Part shown: positions 12,191-25,003 of the stretch, piece by piece
Position numbering within the stretch: position 1 is the stretch's first letter
Layout of the letters: every line of letters begins with the position of its first letter
Assembly: GCA_950295325.1 (NCBI GenBank)
Contig: OX485805.1
Location: forward strand, 50,552,758-50,616,757
DNA from: Polytrichum commune
Lineage: Eukaryota > Streptophyta > Polytrichopsida > Polytrichales > Polytrichaceae
Length of the DNA stretch: 64,000 nt
Direction of reading: 5' to 3'
Notes under the pieces: generated by a model
What the model saw: the letters and a program-made list of their open reading frames with translations, nothing else
Told to the model about the DNA's origin: nothing
Database searches by the model: none
Program-made: the position numbers and the translations under genes

Positions 12191-12961
12191 ATGCCGGAAG
12201 TTTCCTGCCCTGCAGAGGTTCTGAAGGTGGTGTTTCCACTTCTGGGTGGACGGGATTTGGCAGCCTGTATGCGTGTGTCGAAGCAGTGGAATTTCTTATC
12301 AAAGGATGACTTTCTGTGGAAGAACTTGTGTGCACAGAAATGGCCTTCCACATGTCAGGGCCGCGGGCCGCTGGCAATTGGAGAGTCCAGAAGCTACAGG
12401 AAGCTGTTCACAAGCTTCATAAGGAGAAAACGCAAGCCACCGATGCCAGCACCCAAGCTCACATTCGATGACTTGGAATTTTATGTGGATATATGGATGG
12501 GGCAATCCTCTGTGTACTCTGCTGTAGTCCCAGGCCCTGTGGTCCTTTCGCGAATTTCTAACCCCCCGGATGGCATCTGTGAGGGTATGCAGATGCATCT
12601 CCAATCTCAATCTTATAAGATGACTATCCCTGTGCAAAATCCATTCAAGGTTTGCTTTAATGAAGATGTGCATCTCTCACTCCTCGTGAGACGGCGCGAC
12701 AACGAACGTGTGGCTTGTATCATTGACAAATCAGGGTTCGATTATGTGGATGGACCTGGGCACAGTGCACATGCATATGATTACCTGCAAATCTCGCCGC
12801 AATTTCCTTTTGTATCTGAAATTAGAGCGTGGCTTGCTCTCCTCTTGGTGGATGGCAAGGCAGGTCAGTTGGAGGTATTTGGCATCCAGCTCGACTTTAC
12901 CGATGCGGCCAACAATGACAGCGAAGTTTTGTGTTTGTTGGAGATTCTTGACTGGAAGTAA
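12191..12961 (+). CDS. F-box protein (resembles the Arabidopsis At5g39250 type), intronless
   Basis: 256 residues from ATG 12191; the frame is open a few codons upstream, but this is the first ATG and sits in a good context (GCAGCCATGCC). Residues about 5-50 form an F-box: AEVLKVVFPLLGGRDLAACM, then VSKQW, then DDFLWKNLCAQKWPS. This is the part expected to bind SKP1 in an SCF ubiquitin ligase. The C-terminal 200 residues contain no kelch, LRR or WD repeats. They follow the small plant family with a conserved FDDLEFYVDIW segment, a long beta-rich region and an end like FGIQLDFTDAAN..LLEILDWK. The gene has no introns and ends at TAA 12959-12961. The substrate is not predictable. F-box identity is strong; the specific orthology is from memory of the family and moderately sure. 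Confidence 0.9.
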   Translation: MPEVSCPAEVLKVVFPLLGGRDLAACMRVSKQWNFLSKDDFLWKNLCAQKWPSTCQGRGPLAIGESRSYRKLFTSFIRRKRKPPMPAPKLTFDDLEFYVDIWMGQSSVYSAVVPGPVVLSRISNPPDGICEGMQMHLQSQSYKMTIPVQNPFKVCFNEDVHLSLLVRRRDNERVACIIDKSGFDYVDGPGHSAHAYDYLQISPQFPFVSEIRAWLALLLVDGKAGQLEVFGIQLDFTDAANNDSEVLCLLEILDWK

Positions 12962-15206
12962 GTGCGCCTTTGAAGCACAACTTTATTCTTGTACACTAAG
13001 CAGTAAGCAGAGAAGAAGAAGAGACCCAAAAACTTGTTGTATAGGCATAAACAAATATGCACGGAAAACTCTTAATGGTTTAGAACCCCCTTGCTTTAGC
13101 TTGAGCTTTTGCATTAGCACTGTACATGACATGTAAACTTTCTCCTTGGGTATGTAGAAAGCACTCTTTCTTCAGATTCTCCGCAATAATATGTATCATC
13201 GACAACCATGCCAGCTATGGTGTCAAACTTGAAGTTGTTTATCATGTTGCTTTGGTATTTCCAATGGAATCTTTGAGTTACAAATTTGTAGGAGCTTTGA
13301 TGACACTCTGCAAGTCACCCTCCCGGTTCTGGTTTGATGTATATTCTGCGAGAGTGATAAAAACTTAGGCACTTCTGACTGCAAATCTTGAAGTAAAAAA
13401 TTCTGTATTTCTTGCTTGGGATGGTAGCTTAGTTGTACTTTGAGGGTTTTAAGGCGTCTTGATGTTTCCAATTTTGGGGTTCTCCAAAATCGTCCATTGG
13501 AGAATTGAAAGAGAAACAAGTTCTGCATTCCTTCATCATGAGCTGTGGCTTGCTATGTCAGTTTTTGTACCTACATCTGGACTTCTTTTAAAACAAGTCC
13601 TTGCAATACAACCTCAACCTTTAAAACTTCCAAGATTCCATGCTCAAGTGTATTCAATAACCGAAACACTCCTCACAGATGTCCAGGGGTTTAATTTGAA
13701 TGTTCAAAAACGCAAATGCATGATTTTTTACATGAACATTACATCATGCATTGTATAAATATCATGCAAAGTGAATGTCTTGTTTTACAAACATATACTT
13801 GTAGTGCAGTCATAGTTTGTTTGAGTCGCATTGTTTTGGGTTTCTTTTTCGGTGATAGCTCATTTCTGGAAGTGTTAAGAGTTGAGACTTTTCCACTCCA
13901 TTGAAGCCATCCTTTTTGTCTTCACCATATTCATTCTTAATGTTTTATCTCAAGAATCTTTTGATAGTAAGTTAGAATCACCCATAATGGGCATTTCGAG
14001 CACTTGAGACCATTATGTCCTTGAAAATTCTCTAAAATCTTCATTAAATCCATGAGGTGGTTTATACAGCTGAGTCCATCAACATTGGCATTGTGTGATT
14101 TAGATATGATGAATGAATAAGTCGAGCATATTTAGCAATTCAAAGCATTTCCAGAGGCCCCCAGTAAATTGTTGAGCTTTGACTTTTTTTGGTGCTCACA
14201 ACTAATGGTCTGGGTTTTCTATCCTTAGAATACTATCAAATAATAGATATATTTCACAGAAACTCCCGGAAAAGATAAGCTACAGTAGGTGTTTGATGTA
14301 ATTTTTTGGAACGATGTCATGAAGACAATAATGTTGGAAATTGGGATTTCCATATCTTGAATATGCTTAGAAGTTACTCTTGTTGTGGTGGTAACAATGG
14401 GTGAGCCGAATTCCAAGATTTCCAAGCTTTCACCACCAGCACAGAATCTATCTTCTTAGACTTGGTCCTGAGTCCTGAATCCCTTCAAAAGCTTCTTCCC
14501 TTGAAGGGCTCAAAGCCTTGTAAGTACTATCTGTCATGTACAACCTACTTTTGAGGTATGTGCGCCTTATGTGGTCACTCCCTTAATTGAGTGGACTCAG
14601 TTGTATAAACCACCTCATGTAGTTGAGTGGTGTATGGCAAGGCTTAAGTTAAGAACCTACACCAAAAAGGTGTGTGTAACAATGAGATTGGGCTATTTGC
14701 ACACATGTTAACCATTCTAGGTTCAATAGTTGAACATGGATTTGGGAGGGGGCTTATATGATTACTTATGAATAAAGAGAATATCCATTTTGACCTTTTG
14801 TAACTTGTACATCCCAGCTCCGAAACTGAAACTTGTTATCATAATCTTTGTGTTTTGCAGTTGCAAAATGAATGTAATCCAGATTACAGACAATTCATGA
14901 TGCAATCTAACAGCCAAACTTGTTTGGAGTTGGAAAGTGCTCAAAATCAGGTGTGCAGAAACTTTGGTAAGTATGTCATTGCCTACGTTTGTAAGGTCAT
15001 GAGTCACCGCTTGCTTCTATAGAACTTCTTGTCTCATAAGATGAGTCAGTTTACTCAAATTGCTCGATTGGCAGACAATGATGCCAACGATTTGATGTAC
15101 ATACAGATTGTCAGGGACACATGTGTGCACATGTCTAGCAGAATCCTTATGATGGGTGTCAGCAAATAATTTGAAAAAAAAAATCCATAAGGAAGTCACA
15201 CCTACT
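12962..15206. other. F-box 3' flank and non-coding DNA
   Basis: No second gene seen. Family-B repeat sequence (core GAACATGGATTTGGGAGGG) lies at about 14650-14900. Confidence 0.4.
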
Positions 15207-15539
15207 TAAGGTAGATGTGCCTAAATCAAACCTAGCAATAATCTGGACACCCATTTGTGAGTGTATGTGGGTTAGGTGTGAAACTCAAAACAAACACCAA
15301 AAAGAGTGTTAAAAAAAGATTGGTTATGTGTTCAAAATATGCTCACCATAGTCAACATGACTAGGGGGACCTATATGACCACTTAATGGGCAAGGGATCT
15401 TCGCTTTGATTATGAATAAGATATTGGTGTAAGCTCCAAAAATGAGGAAAAAAGTTAAAAGCGTAATTTGGATTTGTTAGTCATCTTGCACTAATTGCGT
15501 GTAGAGCAAAAGGAGACTGCTTAAAACCCACTTACCTTA
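15207..15539 (+). mobile_element. MITE-like element, family A
   Basis: Begins TAAGGTAGATGTGCC and ends ACCCACTTACCTTA, the best-preserved inverted ends of the family. Interior blocks (GGGGGACCTATATGACCACT, GAATAAGATATT, TTGGATTTGTTAGTCATCTTG) match the copy at 807-1185. No coding capacity. Confidence 0.65.
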
Positions 15540-18240
15540 CCCATTGGTCACCTTTGCAAGTTGGCAAGCCCTCCTATGTGAATCATGTAATAAAAATGAA
15601 GAAGTTTAATTCACCTCTTTGCTTCTCAAGGTGCATCTACATACAACCACCATTTCAGTGGTTGACGGTTGCAGCTTACTTTCTTCAGTTCTAAATTTTT
15701 TGAGAAATAAGGAGGGAATAGGTGTATTGATAACCACAAGCACAACTAGGCACTCTTCCTTGCCCAGTCACAATAGAAGTTGTAGTTGGACAATAAGTAG
15801 GATGTTTCCCCGTGCATTGGCAGGGGGAGGGGACAATGGCTGGGCAATAAAGGTATGGTTGGGGGTAATCGAGATGGTTGTAGTTTACTGTCTTTTAGCT
15901 CTATTTTGTCCATAGTTACTATGTGACATTGGAACAGAACTTCAAGGCCGAAGCATGGGAGAGATTTTGTAGGAGATAATGACTCTAATAAGACAACATT
16001 CCCACTATAATCCATGAAAACGTTTGTCTACACTCCACGGGTTGCACCAATGAGAGTGATCATCATGGAAGACAAATCCACTCTTTAACTATGGCAATGG
16101 TTGTGCGTAAACAAGAAAACATTGTAATGGTGGTCAAGAGTGGGCCCAAACCACAATTCAACCATCACAATGGTTGTGTGTGAACACACCTTCAACTAAC
16201 TCCAATTATGAGAACTTCTGAAACTGGAAATGACAATCTGTGTGATTTGCAATGGCTGACAGATGAACCAATTCTCAATTCGATCCAACGATCAGATCCC
16301 TAGCCAATTCCTAGCTTCACTTTACAGCATAAAAAATTTGCAGATTTGATTGGTTCAGTGGTGAGTCACCAGTATAGCTTTTATCAAACACTCCTACAGA
16401 TAAGAATAACTTTTGCACGGCTTTACCTCGTTGTCAGGCATCTCGTATGGCGTGCACTGACGATGTCAATTGTCTTGTGCTGTGGTGTACCCGAGAATAT
16501 CGGCAAAACTCGGCCGGCAAAAGGTTTGTAGGTGTCAACTTCATCCACAACTTCCTGTGTCCGACCAGATGCTACCTGAAATCCAGTTCTTTTGTCTTGG
16601 CTAATTTTTACCTGCATATCCACCTGAGAATAAATCATCAATAAACCAGGCAGTGACAATTACGAACATACTGTGTCTTTGTTATTAAAACTTAAAATGC
16701 CTTTACTTCCAAAAGTCTGGAAATTAAATTGTGAAATGCGTTGTGCTCTCCACGGACTGCACCACTGGGAAGGACATGCGTCGAGGTCAAGTCCACTCTT
16801 CCAACTACAAGAGTAGTTGTCTTTAAACAAAATTACAACGCTCAAGAGTATAAAGATGTTTTTAGGATAAGATGTTGTACTACTTTCAATACAGATGTAC
16901 TACACTTACCAGCTTACCCAGCTATTTGAAATTCTCATAATTAACAGATCCTGACATAATTGGATCCAGTTCTTCAGTAAAACAATCTTATAGTTCTCTT
17001 GAAATGATATGCACCACACAATCCACAAACATCAAACAGATTGTTGCTACTTGTCCCACATTTACAAACTCGGTACAAAAATAATATACAAGTGCTGTGT
17101 GTTTACAAGTCTGAAACTGCAATATGAATATGAATCCTTCTATTTAACTCTTTCCCATACCATTCAATAGTAATAAAAGGCAATCATAAGATCAAAGTAA
17201 ACATGTCTATCATGACATAAACTCTCCCAGGTCACAGACATAGTTGGTGCAAAATAAGAATTGAGAAATTAAATATATCACCATTCCCAGATGATTCTCA
17301 TACAGGCATGATAACAAACTCCACTTGTATAAACAAGCAACTTATTCTGAATCATGAATAGCAAGAGCAATTGACCATTCACAAGTTTAGTCAGGATAGC
17401 TAGAGTCACCTTTAAAAGCCCAATCTGAGATGGTCATTGAGTAGGTAATCAAACAATTCCAACTGACCTCAGCAAAATACAAATCTTCCCTTCAAAGCTC
17501 AAATGAATCACAAGATGCAAATGACATCATGTATGGATCTATATCTTTTAGATTCTTACAAATACTCTTGATTCTTTGGAAGGAACCAATTCCCTATGAA
17601 TCCTGCCCCTGAAACAAACAGCCAAGTTTCAGGTTTGTACAAAACCCAGCCTAATCACAAGTACTAACACAGGACCTGTGCTTGCACCTGCACACACAGC
17701 AACAATTGCTGCCATCAACATCTATTCACCATGTCGCAACCTCCGCTGACCTGCATTGTGCCTTGCTGAATCTGAAAGTATTTCCACGACATGAAGACGC
17801 CTCTGTTTGCTTGCCCCTGCTGCCTGTGGGTCACCTTCACCTGTCAGTCCAAGGGGCATGTTAACTTTTGACCTCTGCAGTTACCCAGCAGAGCTGGAAT
17901 TCCTGCAACCTGCAGGTACATCTTGACACAACTGTGAGCTGGCTTACCCCAAAAATCAACAACATGCACCTGCATTCCTACATTAATCTGCTCACATCTG
18001 GAAGACCTGTTCACCAGAAAAGTAGTAGCATGATGCTCCCCTGACAGCTGACAACTCAAATGATGTTCAACAGCCTAGACTGCCGCTGCACTGCAGCAAC
18101 GAAGAACATTGCACCTATACCTGAGACCTGCGCACAAGCTCAGGTTTATGTCAGTAAACCGACAAAGACTCTGCATTGACCAGTGTGCTTTCCGAGTGTG
18201 AAAGCTTGCATCGCAAAGCTTGACATTGATCTAGATATGC
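15540..18240. other. Non-coding region downstream of U2AF35
   Basis: No exon recognised. A GC-richer, CTGCA-rich stretch at 17680-18180 may be part of the U2AF35 3' UTR or a separate non-coding transcript. A family-B fragment (TGTGTGATTTGCAATGGCTGA) lies at about 16200-16320. Confidence 0.35.
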
Positions 18241-18298
18241 TTATTCTGCCCTTGGAAAGCTTAGAGAGTTTTGCAACACAAACCACAACTCTGAGCCT

Positions 18299-20906
18299 CT
18301 AGTCGTCATTGTAGGCTGGTGAATCTCTGGGCGCAGCCCTGGGTGAACCAGCTGGGGCAGCTTCACGATCACGCTCCTCTCTTTCACGATTCCACTGTTC
18401 AATCTTAGCACGACGCTCAGCAGAACCTTCACGTACAGGACTGCGACCTCTCCTTGTAGGAGGAGTGCGGCTTCGGCTTCTGTCTCTCCTTCTTGACCCA
18501 TCTGAGCGCCCACCACCTCTGCGATCATCATACCCACCACCTCTTCGATCATCCCATTCTTCATAACGGCGACCATATCCACGACCTCGTCCACCTCGCC
18601 CTCGTCGAGGCTCATAGAAGTCCCTGCACATAGATACAAAAGTTAATAACCACCACTATCAGAAGCTCAAACAAAGCTAATGGAAGAGTAAATCCTCAAA
18701 TGAAGCAGAGTTCAGCTGGTGAAGGAATCAGAATCATACCTATCACCATATCTGCGAGGGCTTGGTGGACCACGAGCTTCACCACGACCATATGGTGAGT
18801 GACTCCGACTCCTGCTGCGCCGTCTGTAATTTCCAAAAAGCTTCCGTCGCAACTCTCTGTCAATATCAAGGGCAAGGTTAGAAACAAATCAACAATGCTC
18901 TTGGTGTCAACAAAGACAGGCTGAAAATGAACTTATTTCTTGTTAGCCATAGCAAAACTTAGTGATGAACAAATGTACAAACATCAGTTCACCAAAATGT
19001 ATTAAAGGTCTTGGCGTTTAAGATAAATGGCTGAAAAACCAGCTAAAGGACAATTCATGCATTTTTTTATAACATGTACTATGGCACAGAACACATAAAA
19101 TTACCAGTTGACATGAGTATTGATGTTTATTTGATATATTTATGCTAGATATATCTGCATTACCTTGATATTTTCTTCAGATGCATAAAATTGCAATAGC
19201 CACCTCTATTACATGTATTTTCTTCATACTGCCGGCATGTGGCCTCTCGGAAATCTGTTACTGGAGAAAAGTCCAGTATAATTGGACGGCCTGCATCATC
19301 AAAACAACAAGAATGTTAGACAAATTAAACCAAAAATGCATTCATGTGAATTAACAGACTATCTCACACATCAGTAATTAAATTAGTAAGTGGTCACCAA
19401 GCAAAGTAAAGAAGCAGATTTTATTGATAAACCAATATTTTGCAGAGAGCCATGTTGATCATCCTACAAGCTAGCTGCTTAACAACAAAATTGACGAGGA
19501 AAATCATCCACCTGCATAAAAACGACCACTGAGAGCATTGAGAGCTGCAGCAGCATGTTCCTCCTCCCGGAACTTAACATACACGTTCCCAATCTGTCAT
19601 CCACAGACCTCAAAACCATCAGACAGAGCATCAAAGAAGATAAAAGGATTACAATTTCATACACTCCCAACATATCATAACTGAAAATGTCTTAACTCTG
19701 GGTATAAATTGGACAAAATGTGTACCAAATTGACCAAGGCATTAGGTAAACTGCATGAATTGCTTACCATGTGATCAGCTAAATTATCACAAACATTGAG
19801 ATTCTCTATCTCGCCATATTTGCTTAGTTCTATGAATATGTCTTCGTAGAAGTCCTGCAAACGTCCCAGTACGCAACAGTTAGAAAAGATTGTACCAGAA
19901 CACACAAGAGACATAAAGCTCCACACACAACACCGCAAATTAAAGAAATAGGATACACAAGTGATCCTCTCCATCACAGACCCTAAAGCGCCACACCACA
20001 TGGAGACATTTAGCATGAAAGGGAACAATGACAACGTATCCTCCATTCTACTAAAGAAATCCCTCATCCATGCACATGCTACACACTTCAAGGTAAGCCC
20101 GTGCATTGCAGTATCCGCATAACTAATATTGATTATGCATGAAAGGTGCATATTATGTTGGAAAATTTGAACAACGCGAGGGGTCCGGCATATCCAGAGG
20201 AATACACTTTTCCAACAAACGAGCTCCATTTGCGGCCACCGCAAACTCTCACCAAACAAATAAGACAAGCAATTAATGCTCTTCATTCCCTTCGGAGTGT
20301 CACCTAAACGTGACTCATTTCCACCTAGAGGTATGTCAATGACCTAAAAGTTACCTTAAATAGCCTAAGATGCTTAAATTGATGAGCTCTTTGGCATGTC
20401 TTTGTAAGACAATGTGAAATCAATAAATAAATAAAATCCTAAAATGCAGCTGCAGCAACCAGTATTAGAACCCACCTTGCGGCTCCGCACCAACAAATGC
20501 AAAAAGTGCATCGATGAGGGAGGATTTGTTATGTGGATACAGCACCACGTGGGGTTGCTCTAAACACATTATCACCAAAACTGGACATAACCTACCGCCT
20601 AACACCAGGTGTGCTTTTCCTTGACCTCGGATAAGAAAAAGAAAGGAATAAACGAAGTACCTCGAAGTGCTCCTGAAGTTTGCGAGGATCGGACTGCTGG
20701 ATATTCCCGTGCTGGTCCACACCACCGTGAAAACCAGCGTCGGGCGACTGATACATATTTGCGAGCAGCAACGTCTGACTCGCCGTAGGCCGGTTGTGGA
20801 GACGCGAGCACCGGTCGCCATGGCGACACACTCCAATCTTGAAGTAGAACGGGCAGTTCACCCGGTCCTTCTCGGTTCCAAAAATCGAAGCAAGATGCTC
20901 CGCCAT
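18299..20906 (-). CDS. U2AF35: U2AF small subunit (U2AF35), splicing factor
   Basis: Six coding exons on the minus strand: 20906-20661, 19854-19768, 19593-19512, 19290-19164, 18856-18740 and 18623-18299. All junctions are GT-AG and in phase, giving 327 residues. The protein recognises the AG of 3' splice sites as partner of U2AF65 in the nucleus. Visible domains: CCCH zinc finger 1 (C18-x8-C27-x5-C33-x3-H37), the U2AF-homology motif/RRM (about 45-145, with [21 protein letters not shown] and [17 protein letters not shown]), CCCH zinc finger 2 (C157-x7-C165-x5-C171-x3-H175), then an Arg/Ser/Gly-rich tail from about 182 ([34 protein letters not shown]). Length is slightly above the usual plant 280-300 residues because of the tail. 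Start ATG 20906 fits the conserved [14 protein letters not shown] beginning. Identification is firm; the UTR ends are not determined. Confidence 0.97.
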
Positions 20907-21314
20907 GGCTCAGGGCCGCCACCAACCTTCGGTTGCTGCTCACGTGAGTTGATCAACAACCTGCTTCCCCCCCAAGCATGAAATGAAATGAGCCCAAGTG
21001 CAAATGGATGGAAATAGAAATGGAAACGGAGATGGAAATGAGTGAGAGGAGCAGTGGAGGTGATCGGAAGCGACAAGTGTGGGCGGGAGGCCTACAAGGG
21101 GGGAAGGAGAGAGCTAGGGTTTGGTTTTGGAAGGAAAGTTGGTGAAGTGTTAGGATAGGGGTATTTTGTTATCTTACAAACCCCGAGTGAAGGTCCTAGA
21201 AGGAGAAATAAGGCAACTTAAGGGAAAGACTTGACTTCCACGCTAACTTCGCACACAATTGGGCGGTGGCCGGCCTCCTCTCCCTTTCTGCTCTCCGAGA
21301 AGTTGGAGCCAAGG

Positions 21315-22645
21315 ATGCTAACCACACCCAAGGTACATGTGCCTAATTCGGATACTTTTCTCTTTGCATATGGAACATGGCTACAGGGTAGATGGGTCTT
21401 AAATGGTTACTTTTTCCAACTAGCCCACTTCTCCTAACATACGTAACTAGTTCAAGATGGTTCTCAAATCCAAATCAAGGTTGTGGCCATTTTTCCCGTA
21501 ATTTTTGAAATTCATATGAGTATCTTATCCGTTTATCAAAGTGAAGACTCATGTGCTTGTTAAATGCTCGATTAAGTCTCCCCCCAAATGATGCTAACTA
21601 CACCTAAGGTAGATGTGCCTAATTCGGATACTTTTCTCTTTGCATATGGAACATGGGTATAAGGTAGATGGGTCTTAAATGGTTACTTTTTCCAAGTAGC
21701 CCACTTCTCCTGACATACGTAACTAGTTCAAGATGGTTCTCAAATCCAAATTGAGGTCGTGGCCATTTTTCTCATAATTTTTGAAATTCATATGAGTGTC
21801 TTATCCGTTTATCAAAGTGAAGACTCATGTGCTTGTTAAATGCTCGATTAAGTCTCCCCCCAAATGATGCTAACTACACCTAAGGTAGATGTGCCTAATT
21901 CGGATACTTTTCTCTTTGCATATGGAACGTGAGTATAAGGTAAATGGGTCTTAAATGGTTACTTTTTCCAACTAGCCCACTTCTCCTAACATACGTAACT
22001 AGTTCAAGATGGTTCTCAAATCCAAATTGAGGTCGTGGCCATTTTTCTCGTAATTTTTGAAATTCATATGAGTATCTTATCTGTTTATCAAAGTGAAAAT
22101 TCATGTGCTTGTTAAATGCTTGATTAAGTCTCCCCCCAAATGATGCTAACTACACTCAAGGTAGATGTGCCTAACTCTAATATTTTACTCTTTGCACCCA
22201 ACTCCTAGTAAGATATGGAACATGGGAATAAGGTAGATGGATCTTAATTGGTTATTTTTTTCCGACTAGCCCACTTCTCCTAGGACTACACTAAATTATC
22301 CCATTAGTGTGGGTTAGTGTTTGAAGTTACATGTTGCTAAAGTTTTTATTGAGCATATGATTTTTTTTTACTCGAGCTACATAAATAGTTTGTTTGCACA
22401 TCAAAGAACATGATATAACTTACTTGGAAAAAAAAGGATAATTTTTGTAAAAAAATATAATAACATGTAACTCCAAATGGTAACCCACACTAATAGGACA
22501 ATCAATGTAGTTCAAGATGGTTAGCAAATCCAAAATGAGGCCGTAGCCACTTTCCTCGTAATTCTTGAAGTTCGTATACAATAACTTATTATTTTATCAA
22601 TATAAAGATTCATGTGCTCGTATATAACTCTCCTTCAAATGATGT
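21315..22645. repeat. 276-bp tandem array, four units, the fourth split by a MITE
   Basis: Units start with ATGCTAAC at 21315, 21591, 21867 and 22143, an exact 276-bp spacing. Units share AAGGTAGATGTGCCTAATTC, TAGATGGGTCTTAAATGGTT, CTAGCCCACTTCTCCT, AGTTCAAGATGGTT and GCTCGATTAAGTCTCCCCCC. Unit 4 is more diverged, is interrupted at 22289-22507 and resumes at 22508 with TAGTTCAAGATGG, fading near 22645. Parts of the unit are the reverse complement of the family-A MITE 3' half. Lies about 400 bp upstream of U2AF35. Confidence 0.9.
22289..22507. mobile_element. TA-flanked MITE, family C (CACTAAATTATCCCATTAG ends)
   Basis: Inverted ends of about 40 bp: left CACTAAATTATCCCATTAGTGTGGG, right CCCACACTAATAGGACAATCAATG, followed inward by ACTTCAAA/GTTACATG-type sequence. 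TA dinucleotides flank both sides (22287-22288, 22508-22509). The uninterrupted array units give an empty-site reference. TA duplication suggests Tc1/mariner-type mobilisation, although the first bases resemble CACTA elements. Non-coding, 219 bp. Confidence 0.85.
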
Positions 22646-25003
22646 TGAGTACTGAGCCTAGAATGGTTAGAATGATTTGATCATGGAGTCCAGTCATTTT
22701 TGACACGTATAATCCTAACAACCATTCTTAGACTCACATCAAACCACGTATCACTCAAACATAGGTGTCTTCATATCTACCTTAGTGCAAGATGATTAGC
22801 AAATCCAAATCGTGCATGTAGTCATTTGCCTCATAAATTTTGAAGCTAATAAGAATATATATTTTGTTATTCAATCTTTGTTAGGCAAATGTCTCTTCAA
22901 TGTTCGTTCTTAGATCCACACCTAACCACATACCATCCCAAAATAGGTGCCCAATTTATTACTATGTTGAAATAAGGCACTTTTACATTATAGTATAGTG
23001 AATGGTGTGTGTGTTACAACATATGATATATTGATGTGTGCATAACCCCCTTCAATGTGAAGATGCGTTCAATTTACCAATCCTAGTTACCACGTTTGAA
23101 TGCACTACATATGAACAATACCTTATGGATCTTCCCCTAATTCATGGACAACCACCCACTTGTCCCTTCCCCTTGCTCTAAAGCATTTGGATTCAAAATG
23201 AGCTTGTTTTGTGTCAATATCACAGTTGAGAACTTCACAATTAAGTGGCAAGAAGAAGAAAAAGAAGAAGAAGAACTCTGGTCTCCTAAGAAGGCCTGGA
23301 GTGAATAGAGTGTTTGTTTGTAGATCTTCCTTGGCCATGCTCTCAAGTGGCAATATATGTTAGGGCCCACCGACCAGACACAACCCACTGAGAGAATGTT
23401 ATGTATGTTAGTATTGTGCTAGTTAGCTAGAACCACCCAAACCACAAGAGAGAGACCACAAGTTTGGGGTAAATCAACTCACATGCTAGGCTTAGACAAA
23501 CCATGAGTGTATTGTGTACTAGAGTTAGGTTACCATACCATTACTCATCACCCACTGTTTGTTCAATCGGATGCTTGGAAAGCTGAGTCTCCTGCTCGAC
23601 CGACTGTTATATTCCAAGGGCCCACCGAACAAACAGTAGGTGTTAAGTGATGTTATGACAACTCTTGATGGAAGATATTCGTGTTGGAATTAGTCAATTT
23701 CACCTAGGATACCGTGGGTTGGTAGCCAATTTGGCACAACTTTGCTGGATAATTATTTAAAGTTCCAAAAAGTTGGTCCCAACACTTCATTATAGTAACT
23801 TTCAAATTGTTGGAATTTCACAATTACAATTGGTTCACAAATATCTAATCAATAGATATAAGGTATTCACATTACACATTGCATTAGTAGTACATTTTAG
23901 TATATAAGTCCTTCTCATGAGGTGTGCACAATTCATGTTGGATATGTAAACTTGAGAAATTAGGCCCCCGTAGTCTTGTTGTATGCAATCTATAGGATAT
24001 CATAACTTCAAACAGGTTGAGACTCAATTTCGATTAGGCCATAACCAATAGTGCCATGACACATGTATTGGTTTGAGTGCTAAAGTGAGGAGGAACGAGC
24101 AGTTTAAATGAGTGGTTATGCTAGACTCTAAACATTGGTAATATGTTCGGGCTAGCTTTTGGCTTCGAAATTTTATAGTAATTTCAATTTAAGGAATGAA
24201 ATTGTTGAATTTTTTTGTGGTCCTCCTAATTTCTATCTTCCTACATGAGAAAAAATTGCACCGCCTTTTACTTCTCCAAACATAGCCTTTTATTTGTTTT
24301 GTATCTTTTGTACAACAACTTCAAATTGCATTTTTTGTTGTTGAAGGTGGCACTATGTTTGGTTGTCTAATAATTTTTAGTTTAACACAACTCTAAATAA
24401 AGTTTTCTTCTTAGCACAATCAAGCTCCGAAAATATGTTCACAACACACTTTCTCTTCAAACCTCCTCACTTCTTGAAAATGCTTACAGAAATTTGTTCA
24501 TATCTTTTGCACAAAATCTTCAAATCACAAAGTTATTCTTGGACGTAGTACTTTGGTTCATGTACAAACTTTCTCTAGTTGGAAACAATTCCAAATAAGT
24601 GCATCTTCTATTTGGAATCGAGGCCCAAAAGTTTATTAAGGACATAGACCAAGCTCTTAGAACACAATCTTGCAATTTTCATGCTGACCCATATTCTTTG
24701 CGATGACTAAGGACGACTTGGAATATAATGCGAAACTCTCCCCTATGCATTTACTACAACACTAGAAATTTGCCATGTTTTGAAAAAATAGTACAAAAAA
24801 TTAAAATAATTCAAACAAATTGTGCCTATCATTTTCAAAATAATACGAGTAATGCCGAAATTGACATACGTGTAACAACCAAACTATGACTAAATGCCTT
24901 GCCCTTTGAGTTAGGCCCCACGTGCTATTGAGGTGAAATGGGTCTACTAAACTTGACTCCATAGGTTTGTGATTAACGTTCATAACATTAATCAGATACA
25001 TAA
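22646..25003. other. Repeat-rich non-coding region
   Basis: No gene. Holds an inverted repeat at about 23542-23652 (CCCACTGTTTGTTC against GAACAAACAGTAGGTG) and an A/T-rich stretch (about 23890-24740) with wording similar to the interior of the 948-bp element at 43346-44293 (TATCTTTTGCACAAA..CTTCAAAT). Confidence 0.4.

Noticed and set aside
18299-18639. Alternative minus-strand frame over the U2AF35 RS exon
   Set aside because: Shadow of the Arg/Ser-rich exon in another frame.
23123-23388. Minus-strand frames with Phe or Ser runs
   Set aside because: Explained by a GAAGAA microsatellite; no domain.
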